64,000 nucleotides of DNA from Sediminitomix flava (GCF_003149185.1 NZ_QGDO01000002.1:1054001-1118000), one strand, 5' to 3'. Shown: positions 26,131-36,079, numbered from the stretch's first letter. Numbers and translations: made by a program. The notes: a model not told the origin generated them from the sequence alone.

Positions 26131-26853
26131 TTAATCTACATCCTTATATTTATTTTTCTTTTCCTTTTTCTCTATCGGCTTTCCTTCTACACAGAGCACA
26201 ATTTCACCTTTCACTCCTTTGGCTTCAAAATGAGCAATCAGTTGTGTTAAAGTACCTCGGGCATTTTCTTCGTGTAGTTTAGAGATTTCCCTAGAAACAC
26301 ATGCATTTCTTTCTTCTCCGAAAACTTCCGCCAACTGCCCCAAGGTTTTCAGCAAACGATGTGGTGACTCATAGAAAATGATCGTACGTTCTTCTTCGGC
26401 TAAAACTTGGATTCTTGTCTGACGCCCTTTTTTATGCGGAAGAAAGCCTTCAAACACAAATCGGTCTACTGGAAGTCCTGAGTTAACTAAGGCTGGTACA
26501 AAAGCGGTTGCCCCGGGTAGAGTTTCAACTTTAAGCTCTGCTTCTGCACAAGCTCTAACCAAATAAAACCCTGGATCAGAAATAGCTGGTGTCCCTGCAT
26601 CTGAAACCAAAGCAAACACTGTCCCTTGTTGCATTCGTTCTATCAAACGGGCAGTAGCTTTGTGTTCGTTGTGAGCATGGTGGCTCTCCAACGGCTTTTG
26701 AATATCCAAATGCTTTAGAAGTTTTCCCGAGTTTCGGGTATCCTCAGCCAAAATCACATCTGCCTCTTGCAAAATGCGAATAGCCCTCAAGGTAATATCT
26801 TCAAGGTTTCCTACAGGCGTAGGGACAATATATAAGGCTGTTTTTTCCTCCAT
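26131..26853 (-). CDS. rsmI: 16S rRNA (cytidine(1402)-2'-O)-methyltransferase
   Basis: A 240-residue tetrapyrrole-methylase-fold enzyme that methylates the ribose of C1402 in 16S rRNA. Landmarks are the N-terminal LYIVPTPVGNLEDITLRAI, AEDTRNSGKLL, SDAGTPAISDPG and the SAM-binding LPGATAFVPALVNSGLP. FYESPHRL and EISKLHEE complete the family pattern. It ends with a basic tail (KKEKKNKYKDVD). It is 74 bases downstream of the MoxR gene but each has its own hairpin terminator. Confidence 0.96.
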   Translation of the reverse strand: MEEKTALYIVPTPVGNLEDITLRAIRILQEADVILAEDTRNSGKLLKHLDIQKPLESHHAHNEHKATARLIERMQQGTVFALVSDAGTPAISDPGFYLVRACAEAELKVETLPGATAFVPALVNSGLPVDRFVFEGFLPHKKGRQTRIQVLAEEERTIIFYESPHRLLKTLGQLAEVFGEERNACVSREISKLHEENARGTLTQLIAHFEAKGVKGEIVLCVEGKPIEKKEKKNKYKDVD

Positions 26854-26869
26854 AACTTCAAAACAACAA

Positions 26870-26899
26870 AAAGCTCCAATCCTTACGGATGGAGCTCTT
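26870..26899 (-). terminator. Rho-independent terminator of the MoxR gene
   Basis: On the minus strand AGCTCCATCC pairs with GGATTGGAGCT (one bulged base) around a short loop, followed by TTTTTGTTGTTT. It lies between the MoxR ATPase gene and rsmI. Confidence 0.8.
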
Positions 26900-26927
26900 T
26901 TCTATGAAAATTTATTTTTTCGCTCAA

Positions 26928-27908
26928 TTATTTGTTGATAACTACTTTACGCAAGATGCTATCAATCACATCTCTTGTAGTTACCCCATCCGCTTCTGCC
27001 TCATAATTTAGCAAAATACGGTGGTTCAAGATATCGTAAGCTACATCTTTTACATCTTCTGGAAGTACATAATCACGTCCGTCCATAAATGCAATCGCTT
27101 TTGCCGCTCTGTGCAAGTTGATTGACGCACGAGGAGAAGCTCCAAACTGGATATATTCAGCCTCTTTGTCTAATCCGTATTGTTTAGGGAAACGAGTTGC
27201 GAAAATCAAATCGATGATATACTCTTCCAAAGTTTCAGAGACTTTCACCTGATTGATCGCATCACGAATCGCAAAGATATCTTCTTTTGATAGAATTTGT
27301 TTTACTTCATCCGTAAAGTGAAGGTTTGACATACGTCTCATTACTTCAAGCTCATCTTCCTTCTGAGGATAATCGATGTAAACTTTTAGCATAAAACGGT
27401 CAACCTGTGCTTCAGGAAGTGGATAAGTACCTTCTTGGTCTACTGGGTTTTGTGTTGCCAATACCAAGAACGGACGATCCAATTTGTAAGTTTCTTCGCC
27501 AATTGTTACTTGTTTCTCTTGCATGGCCTCCAAAAGAGCTGCTTGCACTTTGGCTGGCGCACGGTTGATCTCATCAGCTAAGATCAAGTTTGAGAAAACA
27601 GGACCTTTCTTTACTTCAAACTCTCCTACACGTTGGTTATAGATCATTGTACCAATAACGTCGGTAGGCAAAAGATCCGGCGTAAACTGGATACGTTGAA
27701 AATCCAAATGTAAAACGTTAGAGAGCGTGTTAATTGTCAAGGTTTTAGCAAGACCAGGAACCCCTTCCAAAAGAACGTGTCCATTGGTAAAAAGCCCTAC
27801 TAAAAGTCTATTGACCATATAATCTTGTCCGACAACTACTTTGCCGACTTCAGCAATTACATCATTGATTTTTGTGTGCAATGCACTTGTATTGACCGGA
27901 TTTTCCAC
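26928..27908 (-). CDS. MoxR-family AAA+ ATPase
   Basis: A 326-residue cytoplasmic ATPase. Walker A is GVPGLAKT (49-56), and Walker B is LILADEINRAPAK, with D112-E113. LATQNPVDQEGTYPLPEAQVDRF supplies sensor and arginine-finger elements, and SPRASINLHRAAKA is the sensor 2 region. Members act as chaperones that activate partner proteins, often with DUF58 and von Willebrand A proteins encoded next to them. No such partner follows here; the gene is closed by a terminator, and the upstream neighbour is unrelated. Confidence 0.93.
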   Translation of the reverse strand: MENPVNTSALHTKINDVIAEVGKVVVGQDYMVNRLLVGLFTNGHVLLEGVPGLAKTLTINTLSNVLHLDFQRIQFTPDLLPTDVIGTMIYNQRVGEFEVKKGPVFSNLILADEINRAPAKVQAALLEAMQEKQVTIGEETYKLDRPFLVLATQNPVDQEGTYPLPEAQVDRFMLKVYIDYPQKEDELEVMRRMSNLHFTDEVKQILSKEDIFAIRDAINQVKVSETLEEYIIDLIFATRFPKQYGLDKEAEYIQFGASPRASINLHRAAKAIAFMDGRDYVLPEDVKDVAYDILNHRILLNYEAEADGVTTRDVIDSILRKVVINK

Positions 27909-28063
27909 TATTCCAAACGTTTAAAAACTCAATACTTAGGCTACTTTTCAGTGCCATAATTCTTTCAAATATTGAATTTAAGAAATTCACTGTTTTGCAC
28001 TTGGGGTTTAATATTTCTTAACACCCTTTCTGTGCTTTATTCTAAGTTTTTAGTAGACTGAAG

Positions 28064-28528
28064 TTATTCTACTGCAATCATTTCCACTTCTTCCAACTCA
28101 TACAAAAGGCTCAGAAAGTCATTGCGGTTTACTTTAAGCCTTCCTTTTATTGTTACATATTGATTTACCCAAGAACGTTCTCTTTCCAAATCTGTCTGCA
28201 ATACCGTTTCTGGTCCTGCCCCACCACAGAAAAAACAAGATGTAAATGGCAATGAAGATAAGATAACGGTATTGTCTTCGGTATCAATAGGCATTACATA
28301 ACCCGATAAGGTAATTTCTTGCCCCTCAATCAAGTCTACTTTAGGACCAAAAGAAGCAACTGACACCTCCATTTGAAGGGTTTCATCAAAACCTTTCTTG
28401 ATTTTGATATCAGAAAGCGCCTCCCATACACCTTCAGAAGTACTGAAGTCTGGAAATTGAGCCATTGAAGTAGAATTTATCAACAGGAAAAGAGCTGTGA
28501 ATAAAAAATATACCTGCTTTGAGATCAT
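28064..28528 (-). CDS. Exported OB-fold-like protein (DUF3299-like)
   Basis: A 154-residue protein with a signal peptide (residues 1-~24, ending STSMAQ). The core reads EGQEITLSGYVMPIDTEDNTV, then a cysteine pair in CFFCGGAGPETV, then QYVTIKGRLKVN. This is the pattern of DUF3299-type periplasmic proteins, which I expect to form an OB-like barrel with metal- or disulfide-related cysteines. Role unknown. It is divergent from the GNAT gene across 173 bases. Confidence 0.7.
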   Translation of the reverse strand: MISKQVYFLFTALFLLINSTSMAQFPDFSTSEGVWEALSDIKIKKGFDETLQMEVSVASFGPKVDLIEGQEITLSGYVMPIDTEDNTVILSSLPFTSCFFCGGAGPETVLQTDLERERSWVNQYVTIKGRLKVNRNDFLSLLYELEEVEMIAVE

Positions 28529-28701
28529 GGTTTGACGATTAATTTTTGCACCTATATAAATCGTAAGTTAATAGAATAAATACAAATCGGACTTGTATTG
28601 TTTAAAATCTTCAAGTCCTTCCACTTATTGGAAGCTTTTCATTATCTTGAATAGTACAGAATTATCCTATCCATTTTTTCATCATTTTTTAAACAGAGGA
28701 T

Positions 28702-29316
28702 ATGTTCAAAAAAGCCACTCCACAAGACCTCAGCGATGCGGTTCGTTTACTCTTTTTTTCAGCTCCCGATATGCTAGATTACGTTTTTGCAGATCGGAAG
28801 ACTGGAAATGCCTTGGCTTTTCTTGGCTATGCTTTTAAAAACGGAAAAGGTCTCTTTGGCTACAAAAACCAATACATTCTGTCCACTTCACAAGAGGAAA
28901 CCATAGCCCTACATTACCTATCTCCACCCGAAAAACGAATTCAACATCATTCTGACACTCTTTCTCAAATATTCCACTTTTATAGCTTCTTCACAGCATT
29001 AAAAGTTGCGATTCGCTATTTCAGAGTTTATTCATTCCAATCATCCGCTACCTACTTTTCAAGTATTGCGTTTATTCCTTTCACTACAAATTTAGAAGAG
29101 CTCAAACACCTTCTTTACCTTTTTGAACACCAAGTAAAAGCAAGTCCACTTACACTTAAAACGGTTGTTTTTTCGAGTACCAGAAAAAATAGTTTAGAAC
29201 AACTAGGTTACCACTTGATCAAGAGAAAAAGTACAAAGCTCAAGAATAACTACGGAAAAGTTCCCCACACTTATGTTTTAGAAAAGCACATCTTCAACTT
29301 TGAGATACAGCATTAA
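28702..29316 (+). CDS. GNAT-family N-acetyltransferase-like protein
   Basis: A 204-residue cytoplasmic protein. The N-terminus (KATPQDLSDAVRLLFFSAPD, then DYVFADRKTGNALAFLGYAF and GKGLFGYKNQY) follows the opening of a known GNAT subgroup with a TPEDA-like start. The C-terminal part has the strand-helix pattern after VFSSTRKNSLEQLGYHLIKR. The usual acetyl-CoA loop (Q/RxxGxG/A) is not clear, so catalytic activity is uncertain. The substrate is unknown. It is followed at 161 bases by the secreted T9SS protein. Confidence 0.65.
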   Translation: MFKKATPQDLSDAVRLLFFSAPDMLDYVFADRKTGNALAFLGYAFKNGKGLFGYKNQYILSTSQEETIALHYLSPPEKRIQHHSDTLSQIFHFYSFFTALKVAIRYFRVYSFQSSATYFSSIAFIPFTTNLEELKHLLYLFEHQVKASPLTLKTVVFSSTRKNSLEQLGYHLIKRKSTKLKNNYGKVPHTYVLEKHIFNFEIQH

Positions 29317-29477
29317 AGTTTGAAATGACCAAATGGTACACAAGTAAGAATATTTCCTCTTTTGCTTCATTGATTGAATTTATTGTAGCTGTTCTTGATT
29401 CATGCATATAGAGAAACAGCTATTAAACAAACTTTAGCTGGCCTAATACAAACTTTAACCATTATCAAGAAACTAAC

Positions 29478-31850
29478 ATGAGAAAAACTTACTCTTGTTG
29501 GATAGTAAGCATTTTGCTTCTATTCAGCCTAAATACCTATGCTCAAACAGTAAACCCATGCGACTGTGCAGAGCCAGAAGGTAAACCCACCGAAACTGAA
29601 ATCGACAATGCTACCAATGGAAATGCACTTACAAACTTCACAGACGGTACATTTATAATCACGACAGACCGTACTATTAATTCCAGTGTTTCTTTCGGGG
29701 GAACTGTCACTCTTATTATTGACGAAAATGTAGATGTTGATCTAACAGGTATTAATAACTACAACCAAACGGAATTGACGGTCTATGTGCGTACGGGTGC
29801 TAGTTTTAAGATCAAACCCAATAACCTCAACAATCGAATTTTCAATATTTTTAATGAAGGCAATTTTGAGTTTGATGGAAATGATACGGTCAATTTGGGC
29901 GCTAGCTCGGTAGTCTTCAACGATGAAGATGCATTTTTCCTTTCAGATGGAGAATTCAATATTCAAACCGACAACAACCTCAATGATGATTTGAGTGGAG
30001 AAGTTGTCAACTTTGGAAAAATGATTTTTGATCAAAAGATCGATGTGATTAATGACATGGAAGTCTGTAATACCAATGTTCTGATCAATGTTGGAGAACT
30101 ATCCATGGATGGTATTCTAAGAAATACAGGTGATATTATTTCTACAGAAAAACTCAGCATTGGAAGTACAGGTATTGGGTATAACTGTGGCAGACTACGA
30201 ACAACTAAAATGGATGACTTGACAGGAAGTTATTATAATTATTGTCTAACCATTTTAGACGATGGAAAACTCGCTATGAATGCTAGCAGTTCAAGTCAAG
30301 TTTTAGAAAATAATGGAGTATTTGTCATCAATGGCCTTTTCGAGGTTGGCTCAAGTCAGACCGTAAATCTAAACGACATGTCTAGGGTTTATGCCAGTGG
30401 TATTACGCTAAACACCGCCAATAATTTAACTTTTGACGGAAACTCACACTTTAGCAGATCAACACCATCATTTCTTCTTGCACAAGGCAGTACCGAATAT
30501 AATACCTTCATTTCTGATTGTATAGCTGGAAACTCTCCAAACAGTGATGACATGTTTGATATCGAAAGCTTTTCAGATGCTAGCGGATCAGTAAATATAA
30601 ATGGCTCTCCTCAAGGCTCTAGCGGAGCGATCGTTTATTTATGTAACTTCAGTTCAGGTTCTATCAGTAGCCTAACAGCCAACGGTGTCACTACCGTAAA
30701 CGGAGATTGTCCTTCATCTGGTTTCCTAATTTCACGCGCAGGTAACTCGATCTTAAGATTTACAAGTAACCTCAAGAAGTCATCTGAATTCAGCAGCATT
30801 GTGACAAACTTAGATTTCTCTGCTGATTGTAAAAAAGTAAGAGCTTGTCTAGAATTAACCGCATCTGAAAAATCGCCTGCACTCTCAAACTACAAAGTTT
30901 GGATTCCTAGTGACCTTACAGTTTCAAATATTCAAGTAACTTATGATGGATCAAACAGCTCTGTTTTCCCTACAAATACAGGTAATTCAGAAGAATGCAT
31001 TGATGGAAACAATGGCGCAATTGTATTTACTGTAACAACAATTGGCTCAGGATTTAATGGAAATGGCTTCAAACTAGATGATTTTGGCTTTGTCGATAAT
31101 TGTACTGATCGGAACGAAGTTGATGACAGTAGCTTTGGTACATTGAAAGTATCTTTTGATCTGGAGCAATCCACTGTCTTTGGTTTTAATGATTTGGTCT
31201 TAAATGTAGACCCAAAAGCTAGTAATGATGCCGCAAATCTAGACTTTATCCGTTTGGCATGTGGAAATGTACTTCCTGTCTGTATCACAGATATTTCACT
31301 TCCAATCCAACTCATTTCATTTAATGCCAAGAAAAATGAAAATAGTGTTTTACTAGAATGGGAAACAGCTTCTGAAATTGACAATAAACTTTACGAAGTT
31401 CAACATTCGGTAGATGGCATCAACTTCCAAAAACTTGGGGAGGTTTTCGGAAATGGAAGTTCTGAACAGATTATTGCTTATGAGTATGAAGACCAAGAGC
31501 CAGTAATGGGCATGAACTTCTACAGATTAAAACAAGTCGATTTTGATGGAGGCTACGAATACTCTTCAATCGTAAATATCAACTTCAATCCTTCTGAAAA
31601 ACTAAAGCTGATTCCATATCCACAACCAAATACCTCACAGCTTTTCATTAAAAACCTTCGTTTGAAAACACTATCTGAAGTAGATGTCAAAATCTATGAT
31701 CTCACAGGAAATTTGATTTTAACAGATCATCTCATTTCCAATCATAATCAAATAGATACATCAAGTCTCAGAGCAGGTATCTATATTGTAAAAATCATGT
31801 ACGAAGGAAAAACAGAAAGCTTCCGAATGGTCAAAGCTTCTATAGAATAA
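29478..31850 (+). CDS. Secreted protein with type IX secretion C-terminal sorting domain
   Basis: A 790-residue exported protein. A signal peptide (1-~22, ending TYAQ) is followed by a Cys pair (CDCAEPEG) and a long Asn/Thr-rich, beta-strand-rich region (to ~470) that looks like a repetitive beta-helix or pectate-lyase-like stack. A fibronectin- or adhesin-like segment follows. The sequence LPIQLISFNAKKNENSVLLEWETASEIDN starts a module commonly found before the sorting domain. The last ~85 residues are a type A T9SS sorting domain (KIYDLTGNLILTDHL, GIYIVKIMYEGK). It should be exported across the outer membrane and attached or released. Ligand unknown. Confidence 0.85.
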   Translation: MRKTYSCWIVSILLLFSLNTYAQTVNPCDCAEPEGKPTETEIDNATNGNALTNFTDGTFIITTDRTINSSVSFGGTVTLIIDENVDVDLTGINNYNQTELTVYVRTGASFKIKPNNLNNRIFNIFNEGNFEFDGNDTVNLGASSVVFNDEDAFFLSDGEFNIQTDNNLNDDLSGEVVNFGKMIFDQKIDVINDMEVCNTNVLINVGELSMDGILRNTGDIISTEKLSIGSTGIGYNCGRLRTTKMDDLTGSYYNYCLTILDDGKLAMNASSSSQVLENNGVFVINGLFEVGSSQTVNLNDMSRVYASGITLNTANNLTFDGNSHFSRSTPSFLLAQGSTEYNTFISDCIAGNSPNSDDMFDIESFSDASGSVNINGSPQGSSGAIVYLCNFSSGSISSLTANGVTTVNGDCPSSGFLISRAGNSILRFTSNLKKSSEFSSIVTNLDFSADCKKVRACLELTASEKSPALSNYKVWIPSDLTVSNIQVTYDGSNSSVFPTNTGNSEECIDGNNGAIVFTVTTIGSGFNGNGFKLDDFGFVDNCTDRNEVDDSSFGTLKVSFDLEQSTVFGFNDLVLNVDPKASNDAANLDFIRLACGNVLPVCITDISLPIQLISFNAKKNENSVLLEWETASEIDNKLYEVQHSVDGINFQKLGEVFGNGSSEQIIAYEYEDQEPVMGMNFYRLKQVDFDGGYEYSSIVNINFNPSEKLKLIPYPQPNTSQLFIKNLRLKTLSEVDVKIYDLTGNLILTDHLISNHNQIDTSSLRAGIYIVKIMYEGKTESFRMVKASIE

Positions 31851-31858
31851 AATACCTT

Positions 31859-31892
31859 ATCCCCCTTTCCTTTGAACTTTGGGAAAGGGGAT
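31859..31892 (+). terminator. Rho-independent terminator
   Basis: ATCCCCCTTTCC (31859-31870) pairs with GGAAAGGGGAT (31882-31892), with one extra C in the left arm, and runs into ATTTTTTC. It begins 9 bases after the T9SS cargo gene. Confidence 0.85.
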
Positions 31893-31994
31893 ATTTTTTC
31901 ATTAAAATTGCAACCTCTACTTTTTTACAACATCTTTTTAGCTGTAAGCTAGAATTACCCTAGACTATTTTCATGCTAATTTTTTAATAAAAAC

Positions 31995-34358
31995 ATGACC
32001 AAACTATTATTACTACTCACTTTTCTACTGACCAATACATACTTGGTCTTTGCCCAATACACGATTAAAGGAAATGTCAAATCTGAGAAAGGTGAATCAT
32101 TGCCCTACAGTAACATCATTTTACACCCAAAAGACAGTAAAAAGATTGAAGGATCAGCGGTCTCCGATGACAATGGTGTTTATCAAATCACTAATATTGA
32201 AAAAGGAGAATATTGGATGGAAGTTGTCACCCTAGGCTATACTTCTTTTTCTACAGATCCTTTTCTACTAGACACAGACAAAGTACTAGATTTCAAACTT
32301 GCTGAAGACGTAGAAGTACTAGAAGAGGTAGCCGTAAAAGCTACCGTCAATAATATTCGGGAAACTGCAGGAAAACTTGTGGTAGACTTGGCGAGTTCAA
32401 GCCTAGTAAATACCAACCTTCAAGACGTAATGAAGAAGATTCCTGGTGTCATCATGATGAACGGTAGATTGAGCTACGGAGGACAACAAGGAATTCGTAT
32501 TTTAATCAATGGGAAATCTACAAATTACATGGATACCGAATCTTTACTTCAAGATTTCCCTGCCGAGAATATTGAGAAAGTAGAACTAATACAGAACCCT
32601 GGAGCTGAATTTGAAGCAGAAGGCTCTGGTCCTATTATCAATGTTATTCTTAAAAAGAATGCAAAGTTTGGTACTCATGGAAATGTAAAACTCAACTTGG
32701 GTTATGACAATCAAGAAGAGTATGGAAGTAGCTTTGCTATTGGTGGATTGAAAAATAAAATCAACTGGCAGTTCAACTCTGGCTACCGCAGAAGTTCTTG
32801 GTTAGATGACCTTGAGATTGAACGTACCGTTAAAGATGACATTTACACCCAAAAAACGTACTCACCTTACTATCCGCAATATGCCCGAATGGGAGGAAGC
32901 TTAGATTATTACCTCAATAAATTCCATACGGTTGGCCTTAGCAGTAGACTCAGACATTCTGATTCTGAACGTATCAATGAAAATAGAACGACGATTTCAG
33001 AAGCAGAGCAAAAAAATGAGTTGCTCACCAATACCCGTTATGACAATAACTCAACAGTATTTAATGTCAATCCATACTATCAATTTGAAAAAGATAAACA
33101 TTCAATCAATTTCGATTTGAACTACGTTTCGTATGCAAATTTCAACAACAGCACCTTATTTGAAGTTGGCGGAGAAGGGATTCCTTTTGATGATTTGAAC
33201 TACGAACAAGACGGTACTTATCAGATCGTTACTGCAAAAGGAGATTATAAATGGACTAAAAATGACAATCTTACATTTTATGCAGGAAGCAAATACGATG
33301 TTGTAGAAACGGGAAGTGATCTTAAAACTTATGTTTCTGAAAATAATGAATTTATTTTTGATGAAGCTCAAAGTAACCTGTTTACCATCAATGAAGAAAT
33401 CTTTGCCCTCTATTCTAAAATAGATGCGAAGTACAAAGACTGGGATTTTTCGGGTGGTCTGCGCTGGGAGTACAGTGAAACTAAAGGTGTTTCCCAAAAT
33501 ACAGAAACACAGTCAAAGCCTCGTATCATCTCAAAGCTTTTTCCGAGTATGAGTATCGGCCGAAAATTGAGTAAACACTTCGGCACAAACCTCAATTACA
33601 ACTACCGAATTTCTCGTCCGCCTTACAGTTCACTGAATACTTTTGTGTATTATTACGACCCTTACACCTCAGAACAAGGAAATCCGAATATCATTCCTCA
33701 GTACACAAATAGCCTTCAATTTAGCTTGACTTATGACGAGCAACCTTTCTTTAGTGTTGGCTATAAAGAAACAAGTGATCATCTTTTCGAATATATTTCT
33801 CAAGATGATGAAACAGGGCAGATTTCTAGAGCTTTGATCAATATAGATCATTACAACAATTGGAATATCCGAGCTTTTGCACCTCTAAGTTTTCATAAGA
33901 AAATGGATGGTTATACAGGATTTATAGTCAACTACAATGAGTATTTGGATGACCAATTAACGCCAATATTAGATTTATCAAAATGGTCTCTGACGTGGTA
34001 CACAAGCCTTGAATATGAACTCCCTTGGGATATACATTCTGAACTTTCAGCATATTACGTAACAGGAGGACTTGAAGGGCAAATCGAACATGATTGGATT
34101 GCAGACATTAGTTTTGCATTGAGTAAAAGCTTCGCAGAAAATAAGTATAAGGTATATCTGGGTATAAACGACATTCTCAATCGAACTTTCAATGGAACAA
34201 TCAACAGTAATCAAATCAACGGTAGATTAGTCAATGATTGGTCTCGACAAAATGTTTACATGTCTCTAACCTATAACTTTGGTTCTGACTTTAAGAAAAA
34301 AGGACGCAGAAGAAATTCTTCTCAGGATATAGAAAACAGAATTAAGAGCAATAATTAG
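31995..34358 (+). CDS. TonB-dependent receptor / outer membrane beta-barrel family protein
   Basis: A 787-residue outer membrane protein with a signal peptide (1-~20). A CarboxypepD_reg-like domain follows (YTIKGNVKSEKGESLPYSN). The plug region (EVAVKATVNNIRETAGKLVV, DVMKKIPGVIM, NIEKVELIQNPGAEFEAEGS) matches the OMP_b-brl_3 class, which lacks the SusC-specific LRG motif. The barrel ends at MSLTYNFGSDFKK, followed by a basic tail of ~20 residues. No SusD partner is adjacent. The substrate is unknown; related proteins take up siderophores, peptides or glycans. Confidence 0.88.
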   Translation: MTKLLLLLTFLLTNTYLVFAQYTIKGNVKSEKGESLPYSNIILHPKDSKKIEGSAVSDDNGVYQITNIEKGEYWMEVVTLGYTSFSTDPFLLDTDKVLDFKLAEDVEVLEEVAVKATVNNIRETAGKLVVDLASSSLVNTNLQDVMKKIPGVIMMNGRLSYGGQQGIRILINGKSTNYMDTESLLQDFPAENIEKVELIQNPGAEFEAEGSGPIINVILKKNAKFGTHGNVKLNLGYDNQEEYGSSFAIGGLKNKINWQFNSGYRRSSWLDDLEIERTVKDDIYTQKTYSPYYPQYARMGGSLDYYLNKFHTVGLSSRLRHSDSERINENRTTISEAEQKNELLTNTRYDNNSTVFNVNPYYQFEKDKHSINFDLNYVSYANFNNSTLFEVGGEGIPFDDLNYEQDGTYQIVTAKGDYKWTKNDNLTFYAGSKYDVVETGSDLKTYVSENNEFIFDEAQSNLFTINEEIFALYSKIDAKYKDWDFSGGLRWEYSETKGVSQNTETQSKPRIISKLFPSMSIGRKLSKHFGTNLNYNYRISRPPYSSLNTFVYYYDPYTSEQGNPNIIPQYTNSLQFSLTYDEQPFFSVGYKETSDHLFEYISQDDETGQISRALINIDHYNNWNIRAFAPLSFHKKMDGYTGFIVNYNEYLDDQLTPILDLSKWSLTWYTSLEYELPWDIHSELSAYYVTGGLEGQIEHDWIADISFALSKSFAENKYKVYLGINDILNRTFNGTINSNQINGRLVNDWSRQNVYMSLTYNFGSDFKKKGRRRNSSQDIENRIKSNN

Positions 34359-34374
34359 GGAACGTGCTAAAACG

Positions 34375-34411
34375 AAAAAAGCATTCTGTCACTTCTACAG
34401 AATGCTTTTTT
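34375..34411. terminator. Bidirectional terminator
   Basis: AAAAAAGCATTCTGT (34375-34389) pairs perfectly with ACAGAATGCTTTTTT (34397-34411). T-runs occur on both strands. It lies between the convergent receptor gene and the 405-residue gene. Confidence 0.9.
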
Positions 34412-34455
34412 CATTTATAAATTATAAGATTATTCCACTTACTTGGAAAGGGTGT

Positions 34456-35673
34456 TTAGAATTTTTCATCCACAAGGCTAAGAAACTCCATCAATTCTTC
34501 CGAACTGTAATCCCACTCATATCTTTTACCATAAATATCTTTCAAATTGGTTAAAGCCGTATGGTAATTCGGGCATTGATCAACCATTTCGATAGCTGCA
34601 GTATAATCAGCTATATTCCCACCAAAAAGAATAGATTGGAATCTGAAACGCATATTCAAGTTGATACTCTCAGCTAAAGACACACCTTGCTGTTTCTGTA
34701 AACTTTCTAGAAGTGTTGGCGTCTGCTCTTCAGATTTTAATTGATCATTCAAGCTTTGTTCTTCACTTTCCTCTGCTTTTGCTTCGGCTATTTTTTCACT
34801 TAAAGCAGCTTCCTCAGCAGTAGGAATTTCGACTTCTTGTACTTTCTCCTCAACTTCCTCTAGTGGCTTTTCTTCAGCCGTATCTAAATCAATAAATTTA
34901 GAAAGACGAGATTGCTCACTTACCGTAGTAGGTTCTGGTACATCTTCATTAATTAGATGTTCCTCATCACGGTTATCGTCTAAGGCAAAAACAGCTTCTA
35001 TTTTTGAATTTGAATCAGGAATCTCTGTTTGTGGAGAAACATAATCAGGATATAGTTCATATATCCCAACTGTTATCACATCATTGAATTGCTGTAAAAT
35101 CGGATAAGGTTCTTCCCAATTTGATTTGTGTGAAGCAAAAGTTCGTTTGGCTACGGCAGCCACTTTCTGACTTTCAATAAAGTCTCCGTCACTTGTAAAT
35201 CTGTTCGATAAATCCTCAACCATTTCCTTATGTACCTTCATGTATCGGAACAAAGGAATTAAGTACTGCTTGATGTCTATGAGTTTCTGTTGGGCTGAGA
35301 ATAATTCTTCCAAATACTCATCTGGTTTCAGAAGAAAATAGAGCGTATCTTGAACGGCTTCTTTTACTAGTGGCTTGAAGTCTTGCTCATTAATAGAAAT
35401 ATTTTTAGAAAGCTCATTCATTAAACTTCCAAAAGCCTTTTTAACCGTACTTGCCTCATAATCAAAAAATGGACTTCTGATCTTCAGCATTTCCTCTTGC
35501 CAATGTTCAAATATTCTACGAATAATAAAATAATTGACTTGCTCCACTCCTGTAAAGGAAACAATTTGGCTTCCTGAAATCACCTCATTTGTAGAAAAAA
35601 AAGAGGTGCAAACTTTATCTGCAAACTTATCAGCGTATGTCTGAATCGCCGATAGATTAGGTTTTGAACTCAT
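34456..35673 (-). CDS. Conserved hypothetical protein with acidic central linker
   Basis: A 405-residue soluble protein with no signal peptide. Residues 1-~215 look like a helical domain (YADKFADKVCTSFFSTNEVI; QVNYFIIRRIFEHWQEEM). Residues ~235-320 are a disordered, Glu-rich linker (EEKPLEEVEEKVQEVEI). The last ~80 residues form a second folded unit (NMRFRFQSILFGGNIADYTA, then YEWDYSSEELMEFLSLVDE). I do not recognise a named family. It is divergent from the ferredoxin gene across 79 bases, so the two may share a control region. Confidence 0.7.
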   Translation of the reverse strand: MSSKPNLSAIQTYADKFADKVCTSFFSTNEVISGSQIVSFTGVEQVNYFIIRRIFEHWQEEMLKIRSPFFDYEASTVKKAFGSLMNELSKNISINEQDFKPLVKEAVQDTLYFLLKPDEYLEELFSAQQKLIDIKQYLIPLFRYMKVHKEMVEDLSNRFTSDGDFIESQKVAAVAKRTFASHKSNWEEPYPILQQFNDVITVGIYELYPDYVSPQTEIPDSNSKIEAVFALDDNRDEEHLINEDVPEPTTVSEQSRLSKFIDLDTAEEKPLEEVEEKVQEVEIPTAEEAALSEKIAEAKAEESEEQSLNDQLKSEEQTPTLLESLQKQQGVSLAESINLNMRFRFQSILFGGNIADYTAAIEMVDQCPNYHTALTNLKDIYGKRYEWDYSSEELMEFLSLVDEKF

Positions 35674-35752
35674 AAACTTTAGGCTTTAGCAAAATGTGTT
35701 ACACAACAATTATGCTACTCTTTTCGTTAAGTATGAAAAATCGTGAGAGCGT

Positions 35753-36079
35753 ATGCCACATATAACCATTACGAATCTCCACAATAAAGTTATAAAATTT
35801 AAGGGAAATCAAGAGACTACTATACTTCAAATCCTTCAAGCATCCGATATAGACTGGATGCATGCTTGTGGCGGCAAAGGACGTTGTACATCATGTAAGG
35901 CGGTCATCGAGGAAGGCTCGAGCAACATTGCTCCTCCTACACTTTTTGAACAAAAGATGAAAGACATCCGAAGACTCAATGATGATGAAAGACTATGTTG
36001 TCAGGCCATCGCAGAAGGAAACATTGAGATTAAGGTTCCTGAAGACTTTAAATTTCCACATGTGGAGTACTCAGATTAA
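35753..36079 (+). CDS. 2Fe-2S ferredoxin
   Basis: A 108-residue cytoplasmic electron carrier. The plant-type cluster ligands are visible in HACGGKGRCTSCKAVIEEG (three cysteines of CxxxxCxxC type) and, further on, a cysteine of RLCCQAIAEG. Length and order fit [2Fe-2S] ferredoxins of the fdx branch. The redox partner is not encoded beside it. The neighbouring 405-residue gene on the other strand has no obvious redox motif. Confidence 0.92.
   Translation: MPHITITNLHNKVIKFKGNQETTILQILQASDIDWMHACGGKGRCTSCKAVIEEGSSNIAPPTLFEQKMKDIRRLNDDERLCCQAIAEGNIEIKVPEDFKFPHVEYSD

Noticed and set aside
30941-31384. 147-residue minus-strand open frame
   Set aside because: It is antisense to the T9SS cargo gene, with Ser/Lys-rich content typical of a shadow frame.
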